From: Polaromonas sp. P2-4
GTDB taxonomy: Bacteria > Pseudomonadota > Gammaproteobacteria > Burkholderiales > Burkholderiaceae_C
NCBI GenBank assembly: GCA_024703855.1
Contig: CP087965.1
Span: 4,642,001-4,706,000, forward strand
DNA: 64,000 nucleotides
Direction: 5' to 3'
The notes under the pieces: generated by a model
What the model saw: only the letters and a program-made list of their open reading frames with translations
Databases searched by the model: none
Told to the model about the DNA's origin: nothing
In this document: positions 54,542 to 64,000 of the stretch, piece by piece
Layout: each line of letters begins with the position of its first letter
Numbering within the stretch: position 1 is the stretch's first letter
Made by a program: the position numbers and the translations under genes

Positions 54542-55251
54542 TCAATTGACGAGGGTTGCAGATTTGATGAGAACGGGCGTTTTAGGCACGTCCGTGGGGA
54601 AGGGGCCGCCATGCCGGTGGGCACCGATTTGATTTTATTCACCACATCCATGCCGCTGATGACCTTGCCAAACACCGTGTAGCCATACAGCTGGGGTGCA
54701 TTGACGAGTTGTGCGCGTGGCGTGTTTTCATAGACCTGGCCCTGGTACTCAAACTTTGGCACCGGGTCGCCCGGCGGGATCAGCGTCGGGTTCAAAAAGT
54801 CGTTGTCTTTGACGTTGATGAAAAACTGCGACGACGCCGAATGGGGGTCGTTGGTGCGGGCCATGGCCAGCGTGCCGACCATGTTTTTGGCGCCGCCTTT
54901 GGCCAGGGCTTCCCGGCCTTCATGCTGCACAGGCGGGCGGGTTTTCTTCTCGGCGTATTTGGCATCGTAGCCACCGCCCTGAACCATGAAGTTGCTGATC
55001 ACGCGGTGAAAAATGGTGCCGTCGTAGTGCTTGTCTTTGACGTACTGCAAAAAGTTTTCGACCGTTTTGGGCGCTTTGTCGGGATAGACCTCGACCACGA
55101 AGTCGCCTTCGCTGGTCACAAACTTCACTTTGGCTGCGCTCTGCGCCAGTGCCGGGCCGGCCATGCACGCTATGGAGAGCGCGGTGGCTACCAGCACTTC
55201 GCGGCGCAAAGCCTTGAACTTGACGAACGCGGGAGACAAGGTAACTGTCAT
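54542..55251 (-). CDS. ppiA: periplasmic peptidyl-prolyl cis-trans isomerase PpiA (1 frame break)
   Basis: About 236 residues. A signal peptide ([20 protein letters not shown], cleavage near ALAQS) precedes a cyclophilin domain with [15 protein letters not shown] and [17 protein letters not shown] break near 54606, in a G/A-rich run, affects only the last 20 codons; the repaired end is KSATLVN. The ATG overlaps the stop of the L,D-transpeptidase gene by 1 nt. Confidence 0.9.
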
Positions 55252-56537
55252 CAAACAACCCCTTCAAAAAATATTGTCCACTGGCTGCCCTGACGGCTCC
55301 AGTACTGACGCTTGGTGCGGCCTGTTTTGGTGCCTTTGACCAGCTCGGCAAAGGTTACCACCATCGTGTCGTGGCTGTCGGTCCAGCGCAGGTAAGACAC
55401 ATCCTTTATCTCAATGCCGCGCCCGCCCAGCTGTTTGAGTTCGGTTTGCAGGGCAGGCTTCCATTCGGCCAGCGTTTTGCCGTAGCTGGTGAAGTCGGGG
55501 GCGTACCAGGCGCTGAGTCGCGCCACGTCACCGCTTGATTTAGCCCTGTGCCAGCCTTGCAGCACATCTTCAAAAGACTTGATGTCGGCCTTCAGGGATT
55601 GCGGTGCCACCCATTTGAGGCTTTGCGCAATCACCACCGGTGTGCTGCGTATCTCCACGGTCTTGATGATGCGTTCCAGGTCCGGGTTGGCGAGCGCCAC
55701 GCAGCCGTCAGTGGCCAGCGGTGCGCGCGAGAACTGTGCCGGCGGTGTGCCGTGCAGCCAGATACCGCCGCCGGTTTTGCCGCGCTTCATGTCCAGCTGG
55801 TTGGGGTAATTGATGGGCAGCGCACCCGAGCCGTAAAAGTCCCTGAGTGACCTGGGGTCAAGGTTGCTGGTGATGAAGTACACCCCCAGCGGCGTGCGCA
55901 GATCACCTTCGACTGATTTTTCAATGCCCGATTTGCCGACCGAGATGTAGTAGTCGGCCAGCAGCTTGAGGCCGGCCGTGGTGTTCTCAAACAGATAAAG
56001 CCGTGAGCGTGAAGCGTCAACGGCAATGGCATGCCGGGTGCGCGGCGACAACGCCAGAAACTGGGACGGCACCGCGCCAGCCGGCGGGCGTTCGCGCAGC
56101 GCACGCAGGCGCAGCTGCGACTCCAGCCGCAATTCGGCAAGTTGCGGCGCTGCCGCCTGGGCCGTGGTGTCGGGCACATCGCCCAGCGTGCGGACCGGGC
56201 GCGTCCGGCCGGCCAGCAAATCGCCGTAAACCAGCTGCGCCAGCTGAAAATTGGGATGGTCCCTGACCAGGCTTTCTGCCTTGCGCAGGGCTTCGCGGCT
56301 GCTGGCCTGACCTATCAGTTTGTAAATCTCGATCAGCCGGGCTTCGGCTTCACTATCGCGTATTTCGCGTTGGCCTGCGCTACAGGTCTACCGCGTGCCG
56401 CGGCAGAGCGCTGTTGTGCCGCCGGGCTTGGCACCTGAGCCCGTGTTTTGGCCAGGGCGCCGTCTTCGGCGCAGCAGATGGCGCCGCCAGCGCCAGGCAG
56501 GGTGCTATAAAAAGAGAGCTGCTGCCGCCCTTTTCAT
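55251..56537 (-). CDS. L,D-transpeptidase with C-terminal NTF2-like (Cds6-type) domain (frame breaks near the N-terminus)
   Basis: About 428 residues. A signal peptide begins [10 protein letters not shown] at 56537; frame breaks near 56510 and 56355 must be repaired to reach the continuous part. The YkuD domain (about residues 150-290) has [21 protein letters not shown], with the catalytic histidine and cysteine. The C-terminal 110 residues ([21 protein letters not shown] onwards) form an NTF2/Cds6-like domain. It should cross-link peptidoglycan or anchor proteins in the periplasm. The next gene upstream has the same type of C-terminal domain. Confidence 0.82.
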
Positions 56538-56613
56538 GGGGACTCTCACGAAAAACTACCGAGAAACAAGGGCGATAGTGACAATACAGGCTGGTCAGGT
56601 CTTCCGCCGCTCA

Positions 56614-57703
56614 TCAACTGCCCGTGGATTCCTTGACGATGACCCAACGCTCGCCGACCTTGGCCAGGTCCAGCGTTTTGCGGCTGGAGACGTTGAGCGA
56701 GTCAGCGCTGTAGTCTTGCTTGAATTTGGCGGTGGCCTTGCTGTCTTGAACGGCAATGGCGAGGTTGGACAATTTCACGCTGATGCGCGATTTGCCAACA
56801 ATGCGCGCACGGCGATCTTCTTCCCAGACTTTGCGCGCCTGCTTGCCTGGGGTGTCGAAGTTCTGGCCATAGCTGCCCAGGTAGGTGTTCATGTCTTTGG
56901 CGGCCCAGGCATCGGCCCAGGCACGCACGGCCGCTTCCACTTGTTTTTCGGCGCCATTGGTGGCGGCAGGGCCTCGCGGCTGGCGCTGGTTTTACCGTCG
57001 CAGTAGCAGGGGTCGCAGCAACAGGGGCCGCTGCAACAGGGGCCGCTGCAACGGCAGGGACAGGGGCAGGTTTGGTCGCGGCAGCGACAGGTTTAGCTGC
57101 TGCAGCAGGAGCGGGCGCAGGTGCAGGTACAGGCGGCACCGCTGCGGCGGGCTTTGGCTGGCCCTTGATGTCGGCTGAGAACAACGTGCGGATCAAGGCC
57201 AGCTTAGGCTGCACGCCGGCGTTGCTGCCGTCGAGTTGCAGGGCCTTGCCGTAGGCCTGGCTGGCGAGCCTGGCGTACACGTCGCCGAGGTTTTCGTGCG
57301 CGGTGGCGTAGCTGGGGTTGGTCCGGATCGCCATTTCAAGCGCGGCCCTGGCCTTGTCGAACTGGCTCTGGCCGGCGTAAAGCACTGCCATGTTGTTGTA
57401 GGGCTCGGGCAGCTCGGGGTAGTCTTGCGTGATCTGGGTGAAAGTGGCAATGGCTTCGGCAGCCTTGCCGGTTTCGGTCTGGATGACGCCCTTCATGAAA
57501 CGCATTTGCGGGTCACGCGGCTTGCTGGCGAGGTACTGGTCGGCCTTGGCCAGCGCTTCAGGGTACTGGCCGGCGCGCATCAGGCGGCTGACGTCAGCGT
57601 AGTCGTCGGCATGGGCCGCAGACACCGACAGCGTGGCAGCCAGGCAAAGCATGCGCAGGGCAGCGAACAAGGGCTTGTGTGAAAAGAATGCTGGCGTGGG
57701 CAT
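56614..57703 (-). CDS. TPR protein with Ala/Pro-rich linker and C-terminal NTF2-like domain (1 frame break)
   Basis: About 362 residues. A signal peptide (LFAALRMLCLAATLSVSAAHA) is followed by several TPR units (about residues 35-150, including ALAKADQYLASKPRDPQMRF). A linker of about 60 residues consists mainly of Ala, Pro, Val and Lys. The C-terminal domain (VRAWADAWAAKDMNTYLGSY onwards) resembles that of the adjacent L,D-transpeptidase. The break lies near 56965. It is probably a periplasmic partner of that enzyme, by shared domain and position. Confidence 0.78.
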
Positions 57704-57894
57704 GAGAACTCTCGCTATTGTTTTGAGGCTTGGCAGCGTGTTGAAACCTGCGTTAGTCGCTGGATGGAAAGTCAGTCTATAGACGGGTCGGCTTGACCGC
57801 TTGTCAGTTTCCTGATGGCGCTGCTGCACAGTGTCTGGCCGGCTGGATATACTGGCTGATTGTAGCTGAGGGGGTATAGTTCACAGCCCTTTGT

Positions 57895-57934
57895 AATAGC
57901 CCGTCACAACCCGCAATAGCCCGTAATTGCCCGG
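57895..57934 (+). repeat. short 10-bp repeats upstream of cysS
   Basis: AATAGCCCGT occurs at 57895 and 57915 and the variant AATTGCCCGG at 57925. They lie 160-200 nt before the cysS start codon, in an otherwise featureless leader. Their function is unknown. Confidence 0.4.
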
Positions 57935-58093
57935 ATTTCGCACTTTTCGTTTTATCGCACGCTTCTCGCATCCGTTTTTTTTGCCTTGTCCTTACCCGCG
58001 CCAATCACGCCCGTGAGATAGAGCTTTCAGTTCCCCCTTCTGACCCATTGATCGGTAGACCGATTGACGTCAGGCCACCCACCCAGACAATTC

Positions 58094-59482
58094 ATGAGCC
58101 TTCGCATTTACAACACGCTGTCGCGTGACGTAGAGGATTTTTCTCCCCTGGTTCCCGGCCATGTCCGCATGTATGTGTGCGGCATGACCATTTACGACCT
58201 CTGCCATATTGGCCATGCGCGCATGATGATGGCCTTTGATGTGGTGCAGCGCTGGCTCAGGGCCAGCGGATTGCGCGTGACCTATGTGCGCAACATCACG
58301 GACATTGACGACAAGATCATCAAGCGGGCGGTCGAGCGCGGCATCACCATTCGTGCGCTGACCGACGAGATGATCGCCGCGATGCATCAGGACATCGGTG
58401 CGCTGGGCATCGAGCCGCCGAGCCTGGAACCCCGCGCGACCGAGTACGTGCCGCAAATGCTGAGCATGATCGGCACGCTCGAGAAAAAGGCCTGGCCTAC
58501 CGGGCCACCAGCGGCGATGTCAACTACGCCGTCCGTAAATTCAAGGGCTACGGCAAGCTGTCGGGCAAATCGCTCGACGAGCTGCGGGCCGGCGAGCGCG
58601 TGGCGGTGCTGGAAGGCAAGGAAGACCCGCTGGACTTCGTGCTCTGGAAGTCAGCCAAGGACAGCGAACCCGCGGACGCCAAGTGGGACAGCGCCGCCTT
58701 GGGCCACGACTACGGCATGGGCCGGCCCGGATGGCATATTGAGTGCTCGGCCATGAGCTGCCAGACGCTCGGCAGAAACCTTCGACATTCACGGCGGCGG
58801 GGCCGACCTGCAGTTTCCGCACCACGAAAACGAGATTGCCCAGAGCGAAGGCGCGAACGGCAAGCCGCTTGCACGCTTCTGGGTGCACAACGGCTTTGTG
58901 CGCGTTGACAACGAGAAAATGTCCAAGTCGCTGGGCAACTTTTTACCATCCGTGAAGTGCTGCAGAAGTACGACGCCGAGACGATTCGCTTCTTCATCGT
59001 CCGTGCGCACTACCGCAGCCCGCTGAATTACAGCGACGCGCATCTGGACGACGCCCGCAATTCACTCAAGCGGCTTTACACCGCCCTCGACCTCGTCAAA
59101 CCTGCGGAAGTGACGATTGACTGGACGGACCCGTTTGCCGCCCGCTTCAAGGCCGCCATGGACGAAGACTTTGGCACGCCTGAGGCGATCGCCGTGCTGT
59201 TTGAGCTGGCGGGCGAGGTCAACAAAACCCGGTCTGCCGAGCTGGCGGGCTTGCTGAAAAGCCTGGGCGGCTGCCTGGGCTTGTTGCAAGGCGAACCGGG
59301 CCGCTACCTCCAGGCGGGCGTGGGGCTGGACGACGCCAGCATCCAGAGCCTGATTGCACAGCGCGCCGCTGCCAAGAACGAAAAACTTTGCCGAGGCCGA
59401 CCGCATCCGCAACGATTTGCTGGCCCAGGGCATTGTGCTGAAAGATTCGCCCACAGGCACCACCTGGGAGGCTCAATCTTGA
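58094..59482 (+). CDS. cysS: cysteinyl-tRNA synthetase (4 frame breaks)
   Basis: About 463 residues. The class I HIGH motif is in [18 protein letters not shown]; zinc ligands lie at Cys in YVCGMT and CSAMS, and in HHENE; the KMSKS loop is [11 protein letters not shown]. Breaks lie near 58490, 58774, 58941 and 59388. Repair of the last gives [17 protein letters not shown] and a stop at 59482. A family-1 repeat begins a few bases downstream. I chose the ATG giving [16 protein letters not shown]. Confidence 0.92.
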
Positions 59483-59488
59483 CGTTTT

Positions 59489-59550
59489 TAAGGAATTTTG
59501 GCCTCCAGCCCATACAGGACGGGTGCAGGCAGCTATGAAAAATATAGTAA
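59489..59550 (-). repeat. family-1 repeat, copy 8 (between cysS and the glycosylase gene)
   Basis: On the minus strand ATAGCTGCCTGCACCCGTCC leads to GTATGGGCTGGAGGCCAAAATTCC, with TACTATATTTTTC before it. It fills most of the 98-nt gap. Confidence 0.75.
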
Positions 59551-59580
59551 AAAGCGGCCCGGCCAGCGTCGAGCTGGTCG

Positions 59581-60229
59581 ATGTACCCTGAGCCCGCCAC
59601 CACAGTGCCGGCTTACTGGGCCGAGGCCTGCAAGCACCTGGTCAAAAAGACCGGGTGATGAAGCGGCTGATTCCGCTGTTTGGCGATGCCTGCCTGCAGG
59701 CACGCGGTGACGCCTTCAACACGCTGGCGCGCAGCATCGTGGGGCAGCAGATCTCCGTCAAGGCAGCGCAGACGGTCTGGCACCGCTTCGTGGCCTTGCC
59801 TAAAAAAATGACGCCGGGCAATGTGCTGAAGCTCAAGGTGGACGATATGCGTGCGGCGGGCCTGAGCGCGCGCAAGGTGGAATACCTGGTCGATCTGGCG
59901 ATTCACTTTGACGCGGGCACGGTCCACGTCAAACAGTGGGAGGCCATGGACGACGAAGCCATCATTGCCGAGCTGGTGGCCATTCGTGGCATTGGCCGCT
60001 GGACGGCCGAGATGTTTTTGATTTTTTACCTGATGCGCCCCAACGTGCTGCCGCTGGACGATGTGGGCCTGATCAGCGGCATCAGCCAGAATTATTTTTC
60101 GGGTGAATCCGTCAGCCCGCAGCGATGCGCGAAGTCGCCGCCGCCTGGGCGCCGTATTGCAGCGTGGCGACTTGGTATATTTGGCGCTCGCTGGATCCGT
60201 TACCGGTTCTGGGTGCAGAGTCAAAATAG
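59581..60229 (+). CDS. DNA-3-methyladenine glycosylase II, AlkA-like (3 frame breaks)
   Basis: About 215 residues of the helix-hairpin-helix glycosylase superfamily. ALARSIVGQQISVKAAQTVWHRF and the HhH motif LVAIRGIGRWTAEMFLIFYL, with the catalytic aspartate in LPLDDVGL, are clear. Breaks lie near 59653 (A run), 60115 and 60133. Repair gives a C-terminus with YCSVATWYIWRSLDP, the usual family end. It removes alkylated purines. The start ATG at 59581 gives MYPEPATTVPAYWAEACKHL. Confidence 0.85.
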
Positions 60230-60272
60230 TGTTGGCAGGCCCTAAGTTTTAAAAAGCCTTGAGGAGCAGTAC

Positions 60273-61250
60273 ATGGCAAAAAGACCTTCCTCGATTTCGA
60301 GCAGCCGATTGCGGAGCTTGAAGGGAAAATTGAAGAGCTGCGTTACGTGCAGACCGAGTCAGCCGTTGATATTTCAGAAGAAATTGACCAGCTGGCCAAA
60401 AAGAGCCAACAGCTCACCAAAGACATTTACAGTGATCTGACCCCCTGGCAGATCACCAAGATCGCCCGCCACCCCGAGCGGCCCTACACGCTGGACTACG
60501 TCAAGGAAATCTTCACCGATTTTGTCGAGCTGCATGGCGACCGGCATTTTTCTGACGATCTGAGCATCGTCGGCGGCCTGGCCCGCTTTAACGGCACGGC
60601 CTGCATGGTGTTGGGCCATCAAAAGGGGCGTGACACCAAGGAGCGCGGTCTGCGCAATTTCGGCATGACCAAGCCCGAGGGCTACCTGCAAGGCGCTGCG
60701 CCTGATGAAAACCGCTGAGAAATTCAAGCTGCCGGTGTTCACCTTTGTCGATACGCCCGGTGCCTACCCGGGCATTGACGCCGAAGAGCGCGGTCAGTCC
60801 GAAGCCATTGGACGCAACATTTTTGAAATGGCGCAGCTCGAAGTGCCCATCATCACCACCATCATTGGCGAAGGCGGCTCCGGCGGCGCGCTGGCGATTT
60901 CGGTGGCCGACCAGGTGGTGATGTTGCAGTATTCAATTTACTCCGTCATCAGCCCGGAAGGCTGTGCGTCCATCCTCTGGAAAACTTCCGAAAAAGCGCA
61001 GGAAGCCGCCGAAGCGCTGGGCATCACGGCGCATCGGCTCAAGGCTTTGGGTGTGATCGATAAAATCGTCAACGAGCCCGTGGGCGGCGCACACCGCGAC
61101 CCCAAACAGATGGCGGCGTTTCTGAAGCGGGCGCTCAATGATGCGTTCCGGCAGGTCAACGATTTGAAGGTCAAGGAGTTGCTGGACCGCCGCTACGAAC
61201 GCCTGCAAAGCTATGGCCGCTTCACTGACACCAAAGCCGACGCGAAATAA
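60273..61250 (+). CDS. accA: acetyl-CoA carboxylase carboxyltransferase alpha subunit (2 frame breaks)
   Basis: 325 residues. The repaired start is [20 protein letters not shown], with a GAGGAG ribosome site. The carboxyltransferase core has [18 protein letters not shown], the repaired GYRKALRLMK, and [20 protein letters not shown] and [11 protein letters not shown], the oxyanion-forming glycines. Breaks lie near 60280 (A run one short) and 60688 (extra T). It carboxylates acetyl-CoA with AccD for fatty acid synthesis. tilS follows 31 nt downstream. Confidence 0.93.
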
Positions 61251-61281
61251 GCCCGCAGCAGGTTCTGCGGCCTCGGCCGCC

Positions 61282-62243
61282 ATGAACCCCGCCCAATCCG
61301 GCGCTGGCCGCGCTGGACCGCATCCCCTTCGTTGCCCCATTCGGCGTTGCCTACAGCGGCGGTGCCGACTCTTGCGCCTTGCTGCTGGCGGCCGCAGAGC
61401 GCTGGCCCGGCCAGGTTCAGGCCATTCATGTTCACCATGGGCTGCAGGCCGCCGCTGACGATTTTGTGCGTGTCTGCGAGTCGGTGTGTGCCTGGCTGTT
61501 GGTGCCGCTGCATGTTGTGCAGGTCGATGCCAGCCATGCACCGGGAGGCAGCCCTGAAGATGCGGCGCGGCGGGCGCGCTATGCGGCGTTGGCAGGCGCC
61601 GCGACACAGCTGGGCTTGGGGGGGTGCTGCTCGGTCAGCATGCCGATGACCAGGTCGAAACCCTGTTGCTGGCCCTGAGTCGTGGGGCGGGGCTGCCCGG
61701 CTTGTCGGCCATGGCTGCGCAGTTTGAGCGCGGCGGCGTGGTGTTTTACCGCCCGCTGCTGCAAATCTCCGCTGCCAGTTTGCGTGAGTGGCTGGTGCAG
61801 CAGCAGATTCCTTTTGTCGACGACCCGACCAACACCGACGAACGCTACACCCTGCAACCGCATTCGCGCACGCCTGCTGCCGGCTTTGGCAGGGGCTTTT
61901 CCTGCAATTCCGCGAGACCTTTGCGCGCAGCGCCCAGCACGCAGCGCAGGCGCAGGCCTTGCTGGAGGAAGTCGCCCGTGAAGATTTGGCACGGGTCGGC
62001 ATGCCGCCCGTGATCAAGGCGCTGCAAGGCCTGTCAATGCCGCGGCAAGCCAATCTGCTGCGCTACTGGCTGCGGGAGGCGCACCAGGCCACGCCCAGTA
62101 CCGCACAGCTTGAGCAGTTGCTGGGCCAGATTGCCGTGTGCACCACGCGCGGGCACCAGATTCACCTGAAGGTCGGAAGCGGCCACGTTACACGGGACGG
62201 GGCTGTTTTGCACTACACCGCTGAAGCGGATAAGACGCGCTAA
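61282..62243 (+). CDS. tilS: tRNA(Ile)-lysidine synthase TilS (3-4 frame breaks)
   Basis: About 320 residues, a short form of TilS. The PP-loop motif is VAYSGGADSCALLLAA. IHVHHGLQ, the family HADDQVETLLLALSRGAGLPGL and FVDDPTN are also present. Breaks lie near 61300, 61622 (G run), 61855 and 61905. It converts cytidine 34 of tRNA-Ile(CAU) to lysidine and is essential, so the breaks are taken as errors. The C-terminal domain appears shorter than in E. coli. It lies between accA and lysC. Confidence 0.87.
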
Positions 62244-62261
62244 CCAGGTAGTAGTCCTAGG

Positions 62262-62267
62262 TATAAT
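62262..62267 (+). promoter_or_regulatory. probable -10 box of the lysC promoter
   Basis: The sequence TCCTAGGTATAAT contains a perfect -10 hexamer, 104 nt before the lysC start and 19 nt after the tilS stop. The -35 position (GCTAAC) is poor. Confidence 0.45.
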
Positions 62268-62370
62268 TAAAAACTTTGCTGGCGGCCAAGGCCTGCCACT
62301 GAGCCGCTTTGGGCAGCGGTTTCCCGCAAAAAACAAATGTTCGCAACCAACTCCTGATTGACATCCTGCA

Positions 62371-63639
62371 ATGGCTTTGATCGTTCATAAATACGGCGGC
62401 ACATCGATGGGCTCGACCGAGCGCATCCGCAATGTGGCCAAGCGCGTCGCCAAGTGGGCGCGGGCCGGCCACCAGATGGTCGTGGTTCCCAGCGCCATGA
62501 GTGGCGAAACCAATCGCCTGCTGGGCTTGGCCAAAGAGCTCTCGCCAGCCAGGCCCGGCGATGCCTTCAGCCGTGAACTCGACGCACTGGCCGCTACCGG
62601 CGAGCAAGTCTCCAGCGCGCTGCTGGCGATTGCGCTGCAGGCCGAAGGCATGCAGTCCGTGAGCTACGCCGGCTGGCAAGTCGCCATCAAAACCAACAGC
62701 GCCCACACCAAGGCTCGCATCGAGTCGATTGAAGACAGCAAGGTGCGCGCCGATCTGGATGCCGGCAAGGTCGTGATCATCACTGGCTTTCAGGGCGTGG
62801 ACGAAGGCGGCAACGTCACCACGCTGGGCCGCGGCGGTTCAGACACTTCGGCTGTGGCTATCGCGGCAGCTTTAAAAGCCCACGAGTGCCTGATCTACAC
62901 CGATGTGGACGGCGTCTACACCACCGACCCGCGCGTGGTGCCCGAAGCACGCCGCCTGCATACCGTTAGCTTTGAAGAGATGCTGGAGATGGCCTCCATG
63001 GGCTCCAAGGTGCTGCAGATTCGCTCGGTCGAATTTGCCGGCAAATACAAGGTGCCGCTGCGCGTGCTGTCCAGCTTCACCGAATGGGATATCGACATCA
63101 ACGAAGAAGCCAAATCAGGCACTTTGATCAGTTTTGAGGAAGACGAAAACATGGAACAAGCCATCGTATCGGGCATCGCTTTCAACCACGACGAAGCCAA
63201 AATCTCCGTGCTCGGCGTGCCTGACACCCCGGGCATTGCCTACCAAATTCTTGGCGCTGTGGCTGATGCCAACATCGAAGTCGATGTGATCATCCAGAAC
63301 ATCAGCAAAGACGGCAAAACCGACTTCAGCTTCACCGTGCACCGCAACGACTATGCCAAGGCGGTGGACCTGCTCAAGACCAAGGTGCTGCCAACGCTGG
63401 GCGCGCAAGAGGTCACCGGCGACGCCAAGATATGCAAGGTCAGCATCGTGGGCATCGGCATGCGCAGCCATGTGGGTATTGCCAGCAAGATGTTTCGTGT
63501 GCTGAGCGAAGAGGGCATCAACATTCAGATGATCTCCACCAGCGAAATCAAGACCTCCGTCGTCATCGACGAAAAGTACATGGAGCTCGCCGTGCGCGCA
63601 CTGCACAAAGCTTTTGACCTGGACCAGCCCGTCGCCTGA
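62371..63639 (+). CDS. lysC: aspartate kinase
   Basis: An unbroken protein of 422 residues. The kinase domain opens with VHKYGGTSMGSTERI and has GFQGVDEGGNVTTLGRGGSDT and LIYTDVDGVYTTDPRVV. Two C-terminal ACT domains follow (about residues 265-335 and 345-415) with SVLGVPDTPGIAYQIL and KVSIVGIGMRSHVGIASKMF. It phosphorylates aspartate, the first step to lysine, methionine and threonine, and the ACT domains imply feedback control. It is a single-function enzyme, not fused to homoserine dehydrogenase. Confidence 0.95.
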   Translation: MALIVHKYGGTSMGSTERIRNVAKRVAKWARAGHQMVVVPSAMSGETNRLLGLAKELSPARPGDAFSRELDALAATGEQVSSALLAIALQAEGMQSVSYAGWQVAIKTNSAHTKARIESIEDSKVRADLDAGKVVIITGFQGVDEGGNVTTLGRGGSDTSAVAIAAALKAHECLIYTDVDGVYTTDPRVVPEARRLHTVSFEEMLEMASMGSKVLQIRSVEFAGKYKVPLRVLSSFTEWDIDINEEAKSGTLISFEEDENMEQAIVSGIAFNHDEAKISVLGVPDTPGIAYQILGAVADANIEVDVIIQNISKDGKTDFSFTVHRNDYAKAVDLLKTKVLPTLGAQEVTGDAKICKVSIVGIGMRSHVGIASKMFRVLSEEGINIQMISTSEIKTSVVIDEKYMELAVRALHKAFDLDQPVA

Positions 63640-63675
63640 AAACCGGCCCTGAAGTCGTGAGATAATCGCTTTATT

Positions 63676-63768
63676 GGAAACGTGACCGAGTGGCCGAAGG
63701 TGCTCCCCTGCTAAGGGAGTATGGGGTGTAGAGCCTCATCGAGGGTTCGAATCCCTCCGTTTCCGCCA
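63676..63768 (+). tRNA. tRNA-Ser (anticodon GCT)
   Basis: 93 nt with encoded CCA. The acceptor stem pairs GGAAACG with CGTTTCC, the anticodon loop is CTGCTAA in the stem CTCCC/GGGAG, the long variable arm typical of serine tRNA follows, and the T arm contains GGTTCGAATCC. It lies 36 nt after lysC. Confidence 0.95.
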
Positions 63769-63772
63769 AGAC

Positions 63773-63799
63773 AAAAAGCCGCCTTCGGGCGGCTTTTTT
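63773..63799 (+). terminator. rho-independent terminator after tRNA-Ser
   Basis: GCCGCC-TTCG-GGCGGC with flanking A and T runs. The stable UUCG tetraloop and U tail fit a strong intrinsic terminator. Confidence 0.88.
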
Positions 63800-63840
63800 A
63801 TTGCCGCGAATTAATTTCGCCTGGTAAATGCAATACGGCT

Positions 63841-63948
63841 ATGCCAGAGTCTCAACTCAAGAGCAGCCAACTCACACAAAAATCGACGGACCGACCCGAC
63901 CGTACAGAACGCCCGCGTCCGGTAGATCCTGGTCGCAACCAGTCGTAA
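63841..63948 (+). CDS. hypothetical small protein
   Basis: A 35-codon frame from ATG (MPESQLKSSQLTQKSTDRPD onwards), hydrophilic and rich in Ser, Arg, Asp and Pro, ending PVDPGRNQS. No strong ribosome site precedes it and no family is recognised. It may be a small gene or chance. The rest of the sequence to 64000 shows nothing else. Confidence 0.25.
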   Translation: MPESQLKSSQLTQKSTDRPDRTERPRPVDPGRNQS

Positions 63949-64000
63949 AAAGTGGGCGCTGCTGCGTCTGTAGCGCTATCGTGTTGCTTTACTTCATGGA

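Noticed and set aside
56502-56545. A ninth family-1 repeat (GCTATAAAAAGAGAGCTGCTGCCGCCC-like)
   Set aside because: It is the signal-peptide coding region of the L,D-transpeptidase ([10 protein letters not shown]); the second half of the repeat is missing.

Overview
The window looks like chromosomal DNA of a GC-rich betaproteobacterium of the Comamonadaceae type (Polaromonas, Rhodoferax or Variovorax relatives). The evidence is the gene content and order (ribD-ribE-ribB-ribH-nusB, ybgC-tolQ-tolR-tolA, ppiA-ppiB-lpxH, cysS-glycosylase-accA-tilS-lysC), the DUF748, DUF349 and DUF599 proteins, and two interspersed repeat families that I associate with that family. The genus is an inference; no rRNA gene is present.

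Sequence quality shapes everything else. More than half of the genes, including essential ones (dnaE, alaS, cysS, accA, glyA, tilS, nusB, ribH), are broken by one-base or CG-dinucleotide gains and losses, usually in homopolymers or CG runs. I count roughly 65. They read as sequencing or assembly errors, so each such gene is given as one full-length CDS with the frame breaks noted. Some stretches (about 15.1-22.6 kb and 36.3-41.2 kb) are clean.

Layout. 1-4.9 kb (minus strand): a hydroxyproline catabolism operon (DapA-type deaminase, LivK-type binding protein, 4-hydroxyproline epimerase, three-subunit dehydrogenase), with a perfect palindrome upstream. 5.2-7.8 kb: alaS. 7.9-15 kb: egtD, a TlpA-like thioredoxin, a Tat-exported transglutaminase-like protein, an RluA-type pseudouridine synthase, trmB, gluQ and an FAD oxidoreductase. 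15.1-19.4 kb: a LysR regulator facing a pirin-DoxX-flavodoxin-OsmC-pirin stress module. 19.4-22.3 kb: DUF599, egtB, trhO. 22.4-25.9 kb: dnaE. 25.9-34 kb (minus): a long run ribD-ribE-ribB-ribH-nusB-aminotransferase-ybgC-tolQRA. 34.1-41.2 kb (plus): a type IV pilus minor-pilin operon with pilY1. 41.2-44.1 kb (minus): nrdR, glyA and a lytic transglycosylase. 44.1-44.8 kb: a large noncoding stretch ending in a strong terminator. 44.8-52.3 kb: a DUF748 AsmA-like giant, a DUF349 protein and a hemolysin-III protein. 52.4-57.7 kb (minus): mtfA, lpxH, ppiB, ppiA, an L,D-transpeptidase and a TPR protein. 58-64 kb (plus): cysS, DNA glycosylase, accA, tilS, lysC and tRNA-Ser(GCT).

The most unusual signal is the repeats. 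Family 1 is a double-hairpin element of about 60 bp with at least eight copies. Two lie in the same frame inside the unbroken DUF748 gene, one each lies in gluQ and the DUF349 gene, and one supplies the end of mtfA. Family 2 is a GC-rich element of 80-170 bp with four copies, one of which splits ybgC while another separates tolQ from tolR. Both resemble elements that spread into coding sequence and persist as peptide insertions.
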